NCBI RefSeq assembly: GCF_958450345.1
Contig: NC_088780.1
Span: forward strand, 129,842,226 to 129,906,225
Source of the DNA: Calliphora vicina
Lineage: Eukaryota; Arthropoda; Insecta; Diptera; Calliphoridae
Length of the DNA stretch: 64,000 bases
Direction: 5' to 3'
Below the pieces are notes generated by a model, which was not told the DNA's origin, ran no database searches, and saw nothing but the letters and a program-made list of their open reading frames with translations. Of this stretch, positions 12,511-24,529 are shown piece after piece. The number at the start of each line of letters is the position of its first letter. The stretch's first letter is position 1. Made by a program: the position numbers and the translations under genes.

Positions 12511-13737
12511 GTATACATTGTTTATTACTCTGAATAAAATAAGGTATTCACTTAGACAGACGATTTACTTAGTTGGCGGTGACATATAGAAGACTTCACA
12601 TGAAGTTAGAAGCCTCTAGCCTTCACTAGTTAATCAGTAACCAATCAAAGATATGGCCCATTTGTTTATTAAGTCTCTCGATAGATTTTAATATTTATTG
12701 TTAGTCATAAATAAAATAAAACATTAAAAAGAAGTTATGTTTTATGTATGTATATAAAATATGATATATCTATATACAAACTACAAAATCTATAATATAA
12801 ATATTTTATAGTTAGCTCTGTAAATTTCGTAGCATTTCTCTTATTATTAATATTTGTTAAATTACGTATATAATTTCCACTGTGTAATTGTTTCCTATTT
12901 ATATATATTATTGGTATTAAATTCAATTTAAAATTTGCATTCAATTAATAATTACATTCGTTATTTAATTATCATGAAATCCAATAAGATAATAAAGAAA
13001 CGATTAAAACCAGAATACACAAATATGAAAATACAAGTAACAACAATAACACAAATTTACTTTTAAACCAAATGTGTATAACTCGGTTCAGATAAACTAT
13101 TAGTCAAATAATAGTTCTCACAAATGTAGAAAATCAAAAATTATGGTGAATCGTAGAAACTGAGTTCAGCTAAGTATATTTATTTTGTGTTTCGAAATGA
13201 AAAAAAAAAAATAGTAAACATATTGGTACCTGTATGTGTGAAACTTTAGGTTATTAATCTTTCATCTCTTAAGATCAGATTAAAAATATGCTTTGAAACA
13301 TGAGGTTTTTCATTAATTTAATATCTGTACAAACTTCCACTTACATATTCCATATAAATAAGAGCTGTTAGATTTTGGACACTTTTATAGCCTACATAAA
13401 ATGTTGGCTATAATGCAAAAGTTTAGGGTATATCTCGTTTATGTCAGTGCACCAGGAATATAACACAAAGATCTTAAAAATTTTTAAAAAAATGTTTGCA
13501 AGTGTTTTTCAGGGATATTTTCGAATTTGGCTTTTATATTACGTCAGCACAATTTATTTGAAAATATTTTATCCAAAATCAATGGGCTTTTCACAATTTT
13601 TAAAAATTAGTTTCGCTTATTTAAAAAAATACATGATATCGTTGTGATCGAAAGCAAACACAGTTTGCTTTCTGCCACTGACTCAATCATTTCGATAGAT
13701 TTTGATAACACCAAAATATGCAGGAGTTCTCATATAA
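12511..13737. other. No gene seen
   Basis: AT-rich spacer between two TIR elements. No exon, RNA gene or repeat recognised. Confidence 0.5.
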
Positions 13738-13739
13738 TA

Positions 13740-14572
13740 ACGTATGCGGAATGAAATTGCAACAAAACAGAAAACGCTATATTAGTTTCCATTGTATTGA
13801 TTTAATATAAGCCAAAATTTATTATATTCATGTACTTTTGTGGCAGTTATGAAGAAATTTATACAGGTGTTGAAATACCGATGTTTGCACTTTTCTGAGT
13901 TCCTATTTGAGTTTCATGGTCTTATTTTTCTCGATTTTTATTTTAAATAATCTACAAAAACTCTTCTATTTAAAAAGGTCCAAAACTCCCTAATTATTTT
14001 TATTTTAAAAAAATATGGAAATTTTTTCACTTTAGAAAGTCTGGATTTTCAAGGGTGTTGGAAACACCATAAACATCTGGGCATGACAGTTGAATGATGG
14101 AACAGTTAAGAAAAACTTTCTTTTTAAAAAAATAATCTCTGATGTTTCTTTTTATGAAATGATTAATTTTGTGTACATAATATATTAATTAGAATTGATG
14201 ATCGAATCAAAATCCAAAGAAGTCAAAACTTCTAATTTACATCTGATTGATTAAGATCCATATATATTTTTTTAGAAAAAAGATTAAGTTCTATTTTGCA
14301 CATCTTATCAATAATAGGTTTATTTACTTCCGAAAAAGTCCACTTCTCTGCCACTTGATGTAAAATATAACAAATTGTTCCCGATGATAATTGATAAAAT
14401 ATTGAAAAAATTACAAATGGTTTTTTAAGGTAGTCCTTTTTTTAACATTTTTAAATGGGGTTTTAAGATATTAAGGCAAAACATAACATAATAAGTCCTA
14501 AAACACTAATAGCTCATCTACTTTTTCTTTTGGCCAGTTAAAAATTTAGTTGCAATTTCATTCCGCATACGT
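13740..14572. mobile_element. 833-bp TIR element with TA duplication
   Basis: The termini are a perfect 24-bp inverted repeat starting acgtatgcggaatgaaattg (13740-13763; complement at 14549-14572). Each end is bordered by TA (13738-13739, 14573-14574). TA duplication suggests the Tc1/mariner superfamily or a relative. I could not read a transposase in the interior on either strand, so it is either non-autonomous or too decayed. Confidence 0.8.
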
Positions 14573-14704
14573 TAGTTAGATATTCGTCTTTAGATTTTGA
14601 ACATAAATTCAAGTAAAATAAAATTCTCTAAAATATTCCAATTCAATGGCCACAAGTAATGCTGAATGTGGCCGTTGGTAGCGGAACTAGTTCAATGAAC
14701 TGCA

Positions 14705-14850
14705 GGGTTGGTATACACATAAAATTTAACAGAAATAACTTTCATTTATGTCTAAATCACACGACATAATTTCATGGCGATCGGTCGATCATAGCTCCCA
14801 TAGAAGGCTGGCTTCCGAAAATCATTTACGAAAATAAATTATAGTTTCTT
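14705..14850 (+). repeat. Dispersed repeat family R1, fragment
   Basis: Contains ggtatacacataaaatttaa, aaatcacacgacataatttc, atggcgatcggtcgatcata and cttccgaaaatcatttacga. These are the middle blocks of R1, seen again at 17664-17880, 27892-28115, 34450-34965 and, inverted, at 40310-41200. Confidence 0.8.
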
Positions 14851-14854
14851 GTTT

Positions 14855-16310
14855 TTATCTGCTTATAACTTTTTATAAATAAAGCTGATTCAAAAAACAA
14901 AAAATCCGCATTTTCATACTAAATGCTATGAAAAAATTAAAAGTTCAAATTTAGCTTTAAATATCTTATTTGTTTTTATCTGTTTTTATACGCAAAGCTT
15001 ATTCAAAAAACATAAAAATCCACATTTTCTTACTAAATGCTATATAAAAATTTAACTTCAAATTTCTCAAAAACTGCTAAACCGATTTTTATGATATGAA
15101 ATCTTTAAAAATTCAGAAAATATCTCTCCATCAAAAAAAAATAATAATAATTTCGTCGTTATGTTATATTCATACTCGTATATCGCATACTAAATGTAGT
15201 TTTTAATACTGTATTAAATTAAACGCGTTAAAAACATTTGAACTTTCGTTATGAGGAATTATAAATTTATACAGAATGTAAATAAATACTTTATTAATGC
15301 AAGCTTAATTCTTGGAAATAAATTAATACCTCTTGATTGTTTTGGAGAACAGTTAAACAGTTAAATACAAATTGAAATTAATTTAATATGTTGATATATT
15401 TTAAATTTATGTAAAACTCCATAAATTTTCCTCTATTACAGATATTTACTAATTAATATTTGCGTCTACAAAATTAGAATATTGCTTTACAAACACTACT
15501 ATGTTTTTAAACCTACAGTTTAGCAGCAACTAGAATCATGCAAATCTGATTAAATAAACAAAAAAAATCCTCATTTTCATAATAAATGCTATAAAAAAAA
15601 TTATAAGTTCAAATTTAGCTTTAAATTTCTTCCTGTTTTTATCTGCTTATAACTTTTTTTATAAGTAAAGCTGTTTCAAAAAACAAAACAATCTGCATTT
15701 TCAACTAAATGCTATAAAAAATTATAAGTTCAAATTTAGCTTTAAATTTCTTACTTGTTTTTATCTGCTTATATCTTTTTTATAAATAAAGCTGATTCCA
15801 AAAACAAAACAATCAGCATTTTCGTACTAAATGCTATAAAAAAAATTAAGAGTTCAACATTAGATTTAAATTTCTCAATAACTGCTGAACCGATTTTTAT
15901 GACGTTAAAACTGTAGAAATATCTCTCCATAAAAAAAAATTCGAAAATATCTGCATCGGTTTTGGCCGATGAAAAGAGATTCTGAGCCACTGTGCGCCTA
16001 TAGAGTGCAATAGATTTTGAAAAAATAAGAGTAACTGAATAATAATTTGCTCGTTATGTTATATTCATACTCTTATATCTCATAACACATATGATATGAT
16101 AAGATAAGGGATAATTTTATGTTTCTATAATTGTTCATGTAGTTTTTAATACTGTATTAAATTAAATGCATTTAAAAACATGTGAACTTTCGTTATTGAG
16201 CATTTAATAATTAATACAGGATGTAAATCAATACTTTATTAATGCAAGATTAATACTTGGAAATAAATTAATACCTCTTGCTAGTTTTGGATAATATTTA
16301 AATAGACAAA
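14855..16310 (+). repeat. Direct duplication with internal ~125-bp tandem units
   Basis: A module holding gtttttatctgcttataact, caaatttagctttaaat and actaaatgctat occurs at 14855-15130 and again, with about three units, at 15540-15960. A second block (cgttatgttatattcatact, gtagtttttaatactgtatt, aataaattaatacctcttg) follows each, at 15158-15345 and 16050-16285. The whole is therefore a diverged direct duplication in which the second copy gained extra units. No coding content. Confidence 0.8.
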
Positions 16311-16389
16311 TCAAAACTGTAAGTTTTGATTTTTTTTTATTATTTGATTGAAATTATTATTACAATTTACAAACAAAAAATATTTGTAT

Positions 16390-16533
16390 AGTTATAATCA
16401 CTAGTGATGAAATTTTGAACCTTTTTCAGAAAACCTTCCATTATGGTTTTTATAGTGTTTTCTGTCACTTCGTTCGAACAGTTTGTCTATCTCCGTTTAA
16501 AATCTACCACAGTTTTGGACACCTTTTTTGTGA
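16390..16533 (-). pseudogene. Tc1/mariner transposase 3' fragment
   Basis: Nearly collinear with 53175-53320, where the same strand encodes the C-terminus of a Tc1/mariner relic. Shared blocks are atcactagtgatgaa, gttttctgtcact and atctccgtttaaaatct. Homology stops where the MITE at about 16534 begins and does not resume after it, so the rest of the transposase gene is missing. Confidence 0.75.
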
Positions 16534-16991
16534 AAAAAATATAGTTGGGCTGGTTACTGTAACCATTTCAATATTGTTACAAGTTTTTTAACTATATTAT
16601 AGTCACAGTAACCATTTACATGATTGTGGTAACCATAATATGGTAAATTTAGGATTCACATGATTGTATCAACCATATATATGGTTACAGTAAACAAATA
16701 TATGTTTGTGACAACCATTCAAATGATGAAGGACTTATCATATTATATTGCTCTCGGCTTAAAGCTTATCATAATCTGAGAACAACATATTATGATAAAA
16801 TTATTCATCTTAAATATGGTTGCACAAACATATACTTGTTTACTGTAACCATATATATGGTTGATGCAATCATGTGAATCATAAATTAGCAATATTATGG
16901 TTACCACAATCATGTAAATAGTTACTGTGACTATAATATTGTTAAAAATCTTGTAACACTATTTAAATGGTTACAGTAATTATATTTTTTC
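16534..16991. mobile_element. ~460-bp MITE with long inverted repeats
   Basis: Arms of about 190 bp mirror each other: ggttactgtaaccat, catgattgtggtaaccat, caaccatatatatggttaca and caaatatatgtttgtg recur inverted after about 16800. The centre is near 16763. A diverged relative occupies 24530-24950. Non-coding. Outer ends read aaaaaaatata and tatatttttt; the target duplication was not resolved. Confidence 0.75.
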
Positions 16992-17006
16992 TCTGCGTGT
17001 GTACAC

Positions 17007-17663
17007 TAAAGGGCCGCACAAGCACATTCATATGCTACTCAAGACATTCACCAGCACAACAGTTACTTCAGATCGTTGGGTATTTATTTACAAAACGAAT
17101 GAGTGTGAATGAGGAATAATAACAAACGACAGAACAAAACAACAGAGTATAGAATGAGAGACAGCATATGACAATATGAGTAAATATACAATGAGTTAAT
17201 GATATGTGATTTTAGGTCACAATGAAGCAGTGCACACCGCGTTTTTTTATTATTAAATGTTCGTGTGTATAGGAATTTCTAAATTCTAGGAATAAGATTT
17301 TATGGTTTTACAAAAAAAAATAACGTAAAAACTGTACCACTTCCAAAAAACAGCGAAAAAACCCAAGTTCACACACATTGAAATGCATACATAGAAAAAT
17401 TCATTCATGAAAACAAAAATAATTCGAATAATTTTTGCTCATAGCATTGAAAATGTAAAACATATACGCGGCAGGGCATACGATCGTATACATAACAAAC
17501 TCACATTCGTTTTATTTTTATTGCGCACAATACTCATTCACTTTTCAATGTGTATGTGATATGTACAATAGTACAAGCGTAGAAATTTTACAGTATTGTA
17601 GAGTGAAGTGAAGCAGGTCATTCAGTGAAGACGACAAAATGAATGTACTTGTGCAGCCCTCTA
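17007..17663. mobile_element. hAT-like MITE inserted in an R1 repeat
   Basis: Inverted termini taaagggccgcacaagcaca and the complement of acttgtgcagccctcta. Flanks gtgtacac and gaatacac match at 6 of 8 positions. R1 sequence resumes immediately after it (cataaatttcaacaaa). A truncated second copy at 27668-27891 ends in the same terminus beside gtatacac of another R1 copy, supporting this boundary. 8-bp duplication and TAAAGGGC ends suggest hAT; no transposase is present. Confidence 0.7.
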
Positions 17664-17880
17664 GAATACACATAAATTTCAACAAAAAAAAACTTTCATA
17701 TAGACTTAAATCACACGACGTAATTTCATGGTGAGCGGTCCATAATTGGTCATAGGTCCCAAATAAGGCCCTCTTCGGAAAATCACTCACGAATATAAAT
17801 TATTACATTTTTAAAAGAAAAATGTTTTTGTTCATTTACTTAGTGTAGGGTATTATATATGTACTTTCTTACTTGTTTTT
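17664..17880 (+). repeat. R1 repeat, 3' portion
   Basis: Runs from acacataaatttcaac through taatttcatggtgagcggtc and tcatttacttagtgtagggt to the shared 3' end ctttcttacttgttttt. The ggtcggg hairpin seen in other copies is deleted here. Confidence 0.8.
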
Positions 17881-18765
17881 GACTGTTGTATTTAGGTACT
17901 TGTTCCTTTTTCCCATAAATTTTCCACGAAATTATTTTTAATTTTCAAAATTTTTTAAAATAATAAAAGATTAAACTCTAAACTAAATTTCAAGTTTATT
18001 CAAACTTATATATTTCATTCTCTAATTAAAATATTTAGTTTCATAGATGAAAATGCTAAATATTGACTCCTGGGTCCTCATAAGATTCTAAGACGATCTA
18101 CACTGAAAGAAAAACCTTCGTAAATACAACGTTTTTCTACGTTATATTAATAATTTTGTTCTTGAAATCAGTCCGTGTTCTTGAAATCAGTTTGTCAGTG
18201 AAACCAATGATACAATTTCGTCAATATAATGAAAGGGTTTCATTAAATTAATGAATCTCTTTCAATACTAATATGAAAAAAATCATTAATTTAACGATTT
18301 TGCATTAATAGTATAACGACATGTTTCATCGATGTTAAGAAACTTTATCATATATGCAATGAATGTTGGCATTGGTTTAATGACATTGCTTCACTAATAT
18401 AATTATATCCTACATTAATGGAACGATGTTTTTACATTTCAAAAATGAATTTTGTCATTGATTTTCCTACATTGTTTCGTAAATAGAATGTGCTCCTTCA
18501 TTAATGAAATTAAATATATCATAAATATAATGATTATAAGACATTATATTAACAATATTAATCATTATTTTAATAAAAGGTTTCATTCCAAAAACGATTC
18601 CTTTCATAATAATAATGAACAAAAATAAGTTATTTATAATTAAAATTTATTAGGATTTTAATCTAAATGTACATATGTATTAATACTTTTTAAATACTTT
18701 TTATATTTAAATTCGATTTCAATATACATACTTCGCATTTGTATAAATAAATACAAAAAATATAA

Positions 18766-18922
18766 GCGGTATTCACAATGTAGAGTACTTGGCCTAGTAA
18801 AAAAGCAGAAAAGCTATTTATTGACAAACATTTCAATTTCTAATGTATTTCGTTTTTATTTTTTTGATATTGTGCTCTTTTACTACATTACCAGGCCAAG
18901 TACTCTACATTGTGAATACCGC
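18766..18922. mobile_element. 157-bp MITE, PIF/Harbinger-like duplication
   Basis: Perfect 30-bp inverted ends starting gcggtattcacaatgtagag (18766-18795; complement 18893-18922), flanked by TAA on both sides (18763-18765, 18923-18925). A 3-bp TAA/TWA duplication is typical of PIF/Harbinger. It interrupts the end of the exon-3 reading frame. A piece of the same family (agcggtattca..taaaagagcaa) sits at about 1455, preceded by TTA. Confidence 0.75.
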
Positions 18923-18923
18923 T

Positions 18924-19469
18924 AAAATGAAAAATAATTGAATATAAGTAAAAAAAATTTCGCTGCAGGAAGACTGAGATAGTGAAAAATGGTGATGAAA
19001 CGTTTTTGGATTCCTGAGAGTCACTCAAAATTTGTTGAGACATATTTTTCTCCGCCCTCCACTTTTCTAAATTATACTTAAAAACGATCTTGTCGCCAAT
19101 TTTCATTTGCTGAGAAATTTCAAATAAGTCATTAGCAGACATTATGGAAATTGTGATGTTTTATTCTAAAAAAAAATATTTTAATAGTTTGTTTAAATTT
19201 GTATATAATTATTAATAATGTTTACCTTGAAAAAAGTTTATGAGGTGATTTAGGCCCCAAGAAGTTAGTAGATATTGTAACGTGTTTTTTGAGTTTCTTC
19301 ATCTAAAAATAAAATTTAAACGTATTCTTTAATGGGTATCATAAATTTTCCTTTTGATGTATTAATAATAGCTTACCTTTCTTATGAGTCATTGATCCAC
19401 TTGAATCGAAAACCACTTCCTCAATTGATTGAAATAAATCCTCCTCAATCCATTTTTGCACAAAAAACA
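18924..19469 (-). pseudogene. Three exon-like blocks with short introns inside a TIR element
   Basis: On the minus strand, block 1 (19469-19377) encodes QKWIEEDLFQSIEEVVFDSS and ends at a GTAAGC donor. A 74-bp intron ends in a T-rich tract and TTTTTAG. Block 2 (19302-19226) ends at GTAAAC; a 60-bp intron again ends in poly-T and AG. Block 3 starts at 19165 and has an ATG at 19142 opening MSANDLFEISQQMKIGDKIV, then FKYNLEKWRAEKNMS. Intron sizes and sites are right for a fly. The blocks resemble an N-terminal module I associate with BEN-type proteins (a KWIEDD strand, then GDKI and W.AE), but this is uncertain. Joining block 1 to block 2 in phase meets a stop, so the copy looks decayed or is spliced otherwise. 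Confidence 0.5.
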
Positions 19470-20619
19470 CTTCAAATTATTTATTACCAAATTAGATTTT
19501 GATCACAATTTCAACTTTTTATAAACAACAAATAAATCAATTATATTTTTATCACAACAACTCTTCACTTGTTGACTGTTTAAAATAAACTAAAATTAAA
19601 TAAAAAGAAACTCTCAAAAACAGAAGATGATGCAATTTATGTTGTTGCCACATTATGTTCCAACTCTATTTTATTTTTCTTTGTGTCCATCAGCATCAAC
19701 ATTCTCTTGTGTCCCGTTATTTCTTTAAGAAACGTTCAATACAATGCAACTTTACGTTGTATTGATAACCGAATCGTTGTATTTACTATTATTATATTAA
19801 ATACTTAATTTTTTTTTATTGAATGACACATTACGTTAAATTAATGATAAAATCATTGTATTTACTACAAATTTTCATTAAAAATATGTTTGCCATAAAG
19901 TCCCGTTATGATTTGTTTGCAAAGAAATGCAATGACACATTACGTTGCATGGATTACAAGTTCATTAATTTAATGACATGGTTTCATTAAACGTTCGTCA
20001 TAATTACGTGATTGTTAAAAAACTTGTTTAAAATATTAATGTAAAATGACATAATTTTTGGCGTTTTTCGTCTCATTAATGACAATTTGTTATATTAGCA
20101 AAATAACAAGAACTAAGCAATTTAAATATTAAAAACTACATTAATTCGATTTCTTTATATATTATTTTGTTTTATATAATTTATTTTTTTTATTTTTCAA
20201 TATTTAATCCAAAAAAATGGAAAACAAAAAAATCATTATGGCTACGTAAATATTTCATTGAATTTTTAAGGGGTGCTGTATTTCATACAAATATTACTAT
20301 ATTTACACAAAAACAATTAGGATTTGCCAATTAAACCTTTTTTATTCCAAAAAATTAATTTGGGACACATTCGTTATTCAATTTATACATTGAATCTCAC
20401 GTTAAAGTTTTACGTAATATTAACGTAAAAAGTTTCGTAGCATCAATGACTCTACGAAATGCCAAAAAATACTCATTTTGCCTGAATCGTAATATTAACG
20501 AAATTTTCGTAAATACAACGTAAAATTTCATATCATTAACGAAACTTTTCATTGCATTAACGTAAACAGGTTAACGTAAAAGTTTCATTGGGGTTACGAA
20601 GCGTTTTTCTTTCAGTGTA

Positions 20620-22540
20620 GCTGTGTCCGTTCGTCTGTCTGTGTGAATACGCAAATGTATTTTTGTACAACTATGTTCAAGCTAAAAACCGTTAATTACA
20701 GGATGGGCAGATATTGATGGGTCTGATATAAAGCCCTAAAATTATATTTTTTTTAATTTTATAATTTTAAGTTAAAAATATATTTGGTTTTATAAATTTT
20801 GTCATGTAATACGAAATTTTGTTTTTGCTGAGAGTGTTTTCCTCCCAGTTATAAATATTATTTGGATAAATTCACTGAAATGTATTGATGAGGTTGCTTG
20901 ATACAGATCATCAGAATACTTTTTCCAAATGCTTTAAGCTAAAGATATTATAAAAATGCACACAAGTCTTACTTGTAAAAATATCAAAACTTAGACAAAA
21001 CATCAACAATAAACAGTGATTTTATCTTATCTTACCCTCTTGTTATATATTCCAATAGAAATCCATAGTTTTTTTAATCAGCGCCAACCATGTGATTAAA
21101 ATATGCCACAAATTCTTATTTTCAAAATTTTACTCCTGTTTCTTGCAGCTATTTGGTGTAAATTAAGCAATATTTCATTCTATTTTACACTACTGTTTTT
21201 TTATTTTTTAGTTTTTACTAAAAAGTCAATTGTGTATTTATTTATTCACATAAATTTCAGAATGTGTAGTTTATTAAAGCAAACAAACAACCAACCTTAT
21301 ACATTCATTTGTATGGGGATATATGGGAGTATATTCCCCAAAGAAAACTTTCAAATCTTAACGTAAAGTAAAAGTTTGTCTTAATATAAACAGTATACTC
21401 CCAATAGCAACAGTGACAAAAAGAAAAGAGCTCCATAAAATATACATATGAGTTTTGATTCTAAGACAAGAGTTTAACAAGTACGCATTAAGTTTTAAGA
21501 AGAAAAGGATCCGTAATGAAAGTTGAAGAAAAACAAAGAAAAGTTTTTTTTTGTATGTGTGTATGTAATGTAGGTGTTTCTTAGTATTTTTTTTTTTAGT
21601 TTTTTATTGTTTTTTATTGTATCTAACGAACACGAAGCTTACATTTATTTTAGCACATCCGTTATGAAAGCTGCTAAAGAACCACAAAACTTTTTCAAAA
21701 CTCTGTTAAAACAAATATGAGCTTACGCACACACACACGTAAACATATATATAAACCCACACATACATAGAAGAATTAACTTTAAACAATATTTTCTAAC
21801 ACATGCTCAAGTGATTTGTAGTTATGGCATAAAACCGACTTACATACACTTACATTCACCGTATGTACGAGAGTAGACGTCAAAGTGCTTTTCAAAAAAT
21901 TTCAAGTTATGTAAGAAGATTTTCTGGTTCTTTTAATATAATATAGAAATACTAATTTCTCTCAACAAATTTGATGGATATCAGTTTGCTTAGTCTGTTG
22001 CTGTTGCTGAAAAGTTTTGCTTATCAACAAACCAGGTCAAATCCTGCTAGCCACTCCAAAGATTCGTTTAAATAAAGAAATTGGGGTGCATCTATAGAAA
22101 ATTACTTTTACAAAATTATAACACTGCTTTTGAAAAATTAAGTTAAGGCTCACATTCGTTCACTAACAATGAAGTCTATTAGTTGGTTTTCGTGGAACAA
22201 TCAAGTAGAGTCGAAGGGACACCGTTTTGATGAGTCTATTAGTAAAATAATAAATAATAATGCTCAGAACTAGGAAGAAGTAAATGAATGCTTTAACCCG
22301 TTCGGTACGGCTTTCGAATTACAATGTTGTATCTCAATTTTTGTATTTAGTCTTTCCAAAAGTTTGTTGTTAAGGAAATATAGAAATTTTCATTCATAAT
22401 TTTAGCTTCAGTGAAAATAAAATTGAGTGAAAATAAAATCAAACATGTTATTATCAGCTCTAAAACGAAAAGTAAACCGAAATTGTTAATTCGAAATTTA
22501 TTATCCAAATTTGTTAAAACTTGGTACACAGACTCTGTGT
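20620..22540. other. No gene seen
   Basis: AT-rich spacer. A simple ACAC run lies at about 21726-21742. I found no exon, terminal repeat or dispersed-repeat block that I could tie to another place in the window. Confidence 0.5.
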
Positions 22541-22544
22541 GGTC

Positions 22545-23950
22545 CGACAGAATTTTATATTGCTAAAAAATATTAATATCGCTTTAGTTTGCATTTTATA
22601 GAGTATTAAAGTTAAAATTTTATATAAGAATAACAAAATAGCACGACTTCAATTGTATATCCAATTTTTACAATATCAGAGTAATGCTTATGTACCACAG
22701 TTTCAATATATTTTCCTTAAAATCCTTTTCTTTTAATCAGTTTTAGATTTTGCAAAAAAAAAGTAAAAATTTGTATAAGTATCTTGAGTTACAAAATATT
22801 TATTTTAATAGATAACCTACTCGCATCCCACTAGGCGACCAAAAAGTTCTTCCAGGAAAGAGAAAAAGGTCCCTTTTTGAAAAAAGTCAAAAAAGTTTTT
22901 GATTTTGTAAAAAAAATTTCAAAAACTTTTTATTTTTTTTAATTTTTTATTTGAAAGATTGAAGAAATAGCCATCTAACCTATTTGGGACAGATTTTGCT
23001 ATGAAAAATAGGTAATAAGTTGCATGGCTTAGAAAAAACACCTCTTTGACCAAAATGTCAAATTTTGTCCCCCTCTGACACAGAGACGTCTTGACCGATC
23101 TTTTTGATAAATTATGTCTAAATTACTATATAATAGGACTAACCTTGGTGCAAATTTCATCCCGATCAGACAGAATTTTAAATTGCTAAAAAATATTAAA
23201 TTTGCTTAGTTTGCCTTTTATAGAATATTAAATTTAAAATTTTATATAAGAATAACAAAATAGAATGACTTACAAAACATTTATTTTGATATACATACAT
23301 ATGTATATTCCCCTCGCATCCCACAAAGCTGCCAAAAAGATCTTAAACGAATAGACCTAAGCTTTCTTTTGAGCAAACAAATTTAAAAAATTTTAAAATT
23401 GGGAAATAATTTTGTGTGGGAAAATTGAAAGATCGGCTTCATGAATGGACCTAATGCAATAATGTAGTATTTTAAGTATATAAAACCAACTTTACAAAAT
23501 TGCATTTCTAATAAAACCGGTTTGGAGTTAATCGGTTGGATGGTTTCAGATTCTATAACGGACATAGGTAGAAACATTGTTTGTGTTTCATATATAGATT
23601 TATAAAAAACAAAAAACTTATTTTGATAAGTGAGTGGGATCACATCCCACTAAGCGACCGTAAAGTTCTTCAAGGAAAAGCCTTTTTTCTTGATAGAAAA
23701 AAGGAACCATTTTGAAAAAAGTCAAAAAGTTTCTGATTTTGGAAAAAAATTTCAAAATTTCAAAATTTTTTTATTTTTTTTTTAAATTTTTTTTTCGAAA
23801 GATTGAAGAAATAGTCATCTTTACTATTTGGGACATATTTTGCTAAGAACAATGGATGAGAAAAAACACCTGTTTGGCCAAAATGTGAAATTTTTACCCC
23901 CTCTAACTCAGAGAGTTTTGACCGATTTTGATGAAAAATGTTGGTGATTA
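22545..23950 (+). repeat. R2 repeat cluster, three partial copies
   Basis: The block gacagaattttatattgct through tataagaataacaaaatag at 22545-22650 recurs at 23168-23265. The block cgcatcccactaggcgaccaaaaag recurs, with variation, at 22810, 23316 and 23643. The block cctctgacacagag plus gaccgatcttttt recurs at about 23075 and 23900. So one repeat was duplicated in tandem or inserted into itself. Reading frames are not conserved between copies. Confidence 0.75.
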
Positions 23951-24529
23951 TTTCGTGATTATTAGAGAAAGATTTTGTAACTTAAATTACACTGTTACCG
24001 GTCTGTATAGTGATTTATAACGATATGAATATTGAGTTTGGATGCTACTTTACAGCACGATCATCATTTTGATGAATTTAAAAAAAACATGTTGCATGTT
24101 AGACACTCATTGTTACGTTAAATAACAATTATAAATCCCAATATTATAATTAATATATTAATCGTTTTCTAAGAAGAACTATGATAATTTTCGAATTGTT
24201 AGTATAATTTAAAGAGTCCTATATACTGGGAGATCTGTTGTGTAATTTTTCGGCGTTGAGCGATCCATAGTTAATTATTTTATGTTTACGCACAAAAATA
24301 TATATTTTTTCATATTTTTTAAATGTTTAGGTCATATTTTGATTTTTTAAATCATGAAAAATATAAATCATGAAAACTCGTCCCCTATTCTCGGACACTA
24401 TTCAAACAATATTGACAACAAACTGATTGGGCGATGTGACTAAACTCTTTTCCGGATTTAGGTGTCATAACTATCTCTGAATGAAACTTTCTACGAGGTC
24501 GGGAAACATCCAATGCCTAATATGGAGAT
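23951..24529. other. No gene seen
   Basis: AT-rich spacer without recognised features. Confidence 0.5.

Larger units (their letters stand above)
18101..20617. mobile_element. 2.5-kb TIR element carrying exon-like blocks
   Basis: Termini cactgaaagaaaaaccttcg and the complement of cgaagcgtttttctttcagtg, bordered by TA on both sides (18099-18100, 20618-20619). The subterminal regions are dense in acgtta and cattaatttaatga-type motifs on both arms, possibly transposase binding sites. The interior holds intron-containing coding remnants on the minus strand (18924-19469) and a nested 157-bp MITE. No transposase motif recognised. The superfamily is unresolved; TA duplication would allow Tc1/mariner-like or other classes. 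Confidence 0.75.
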
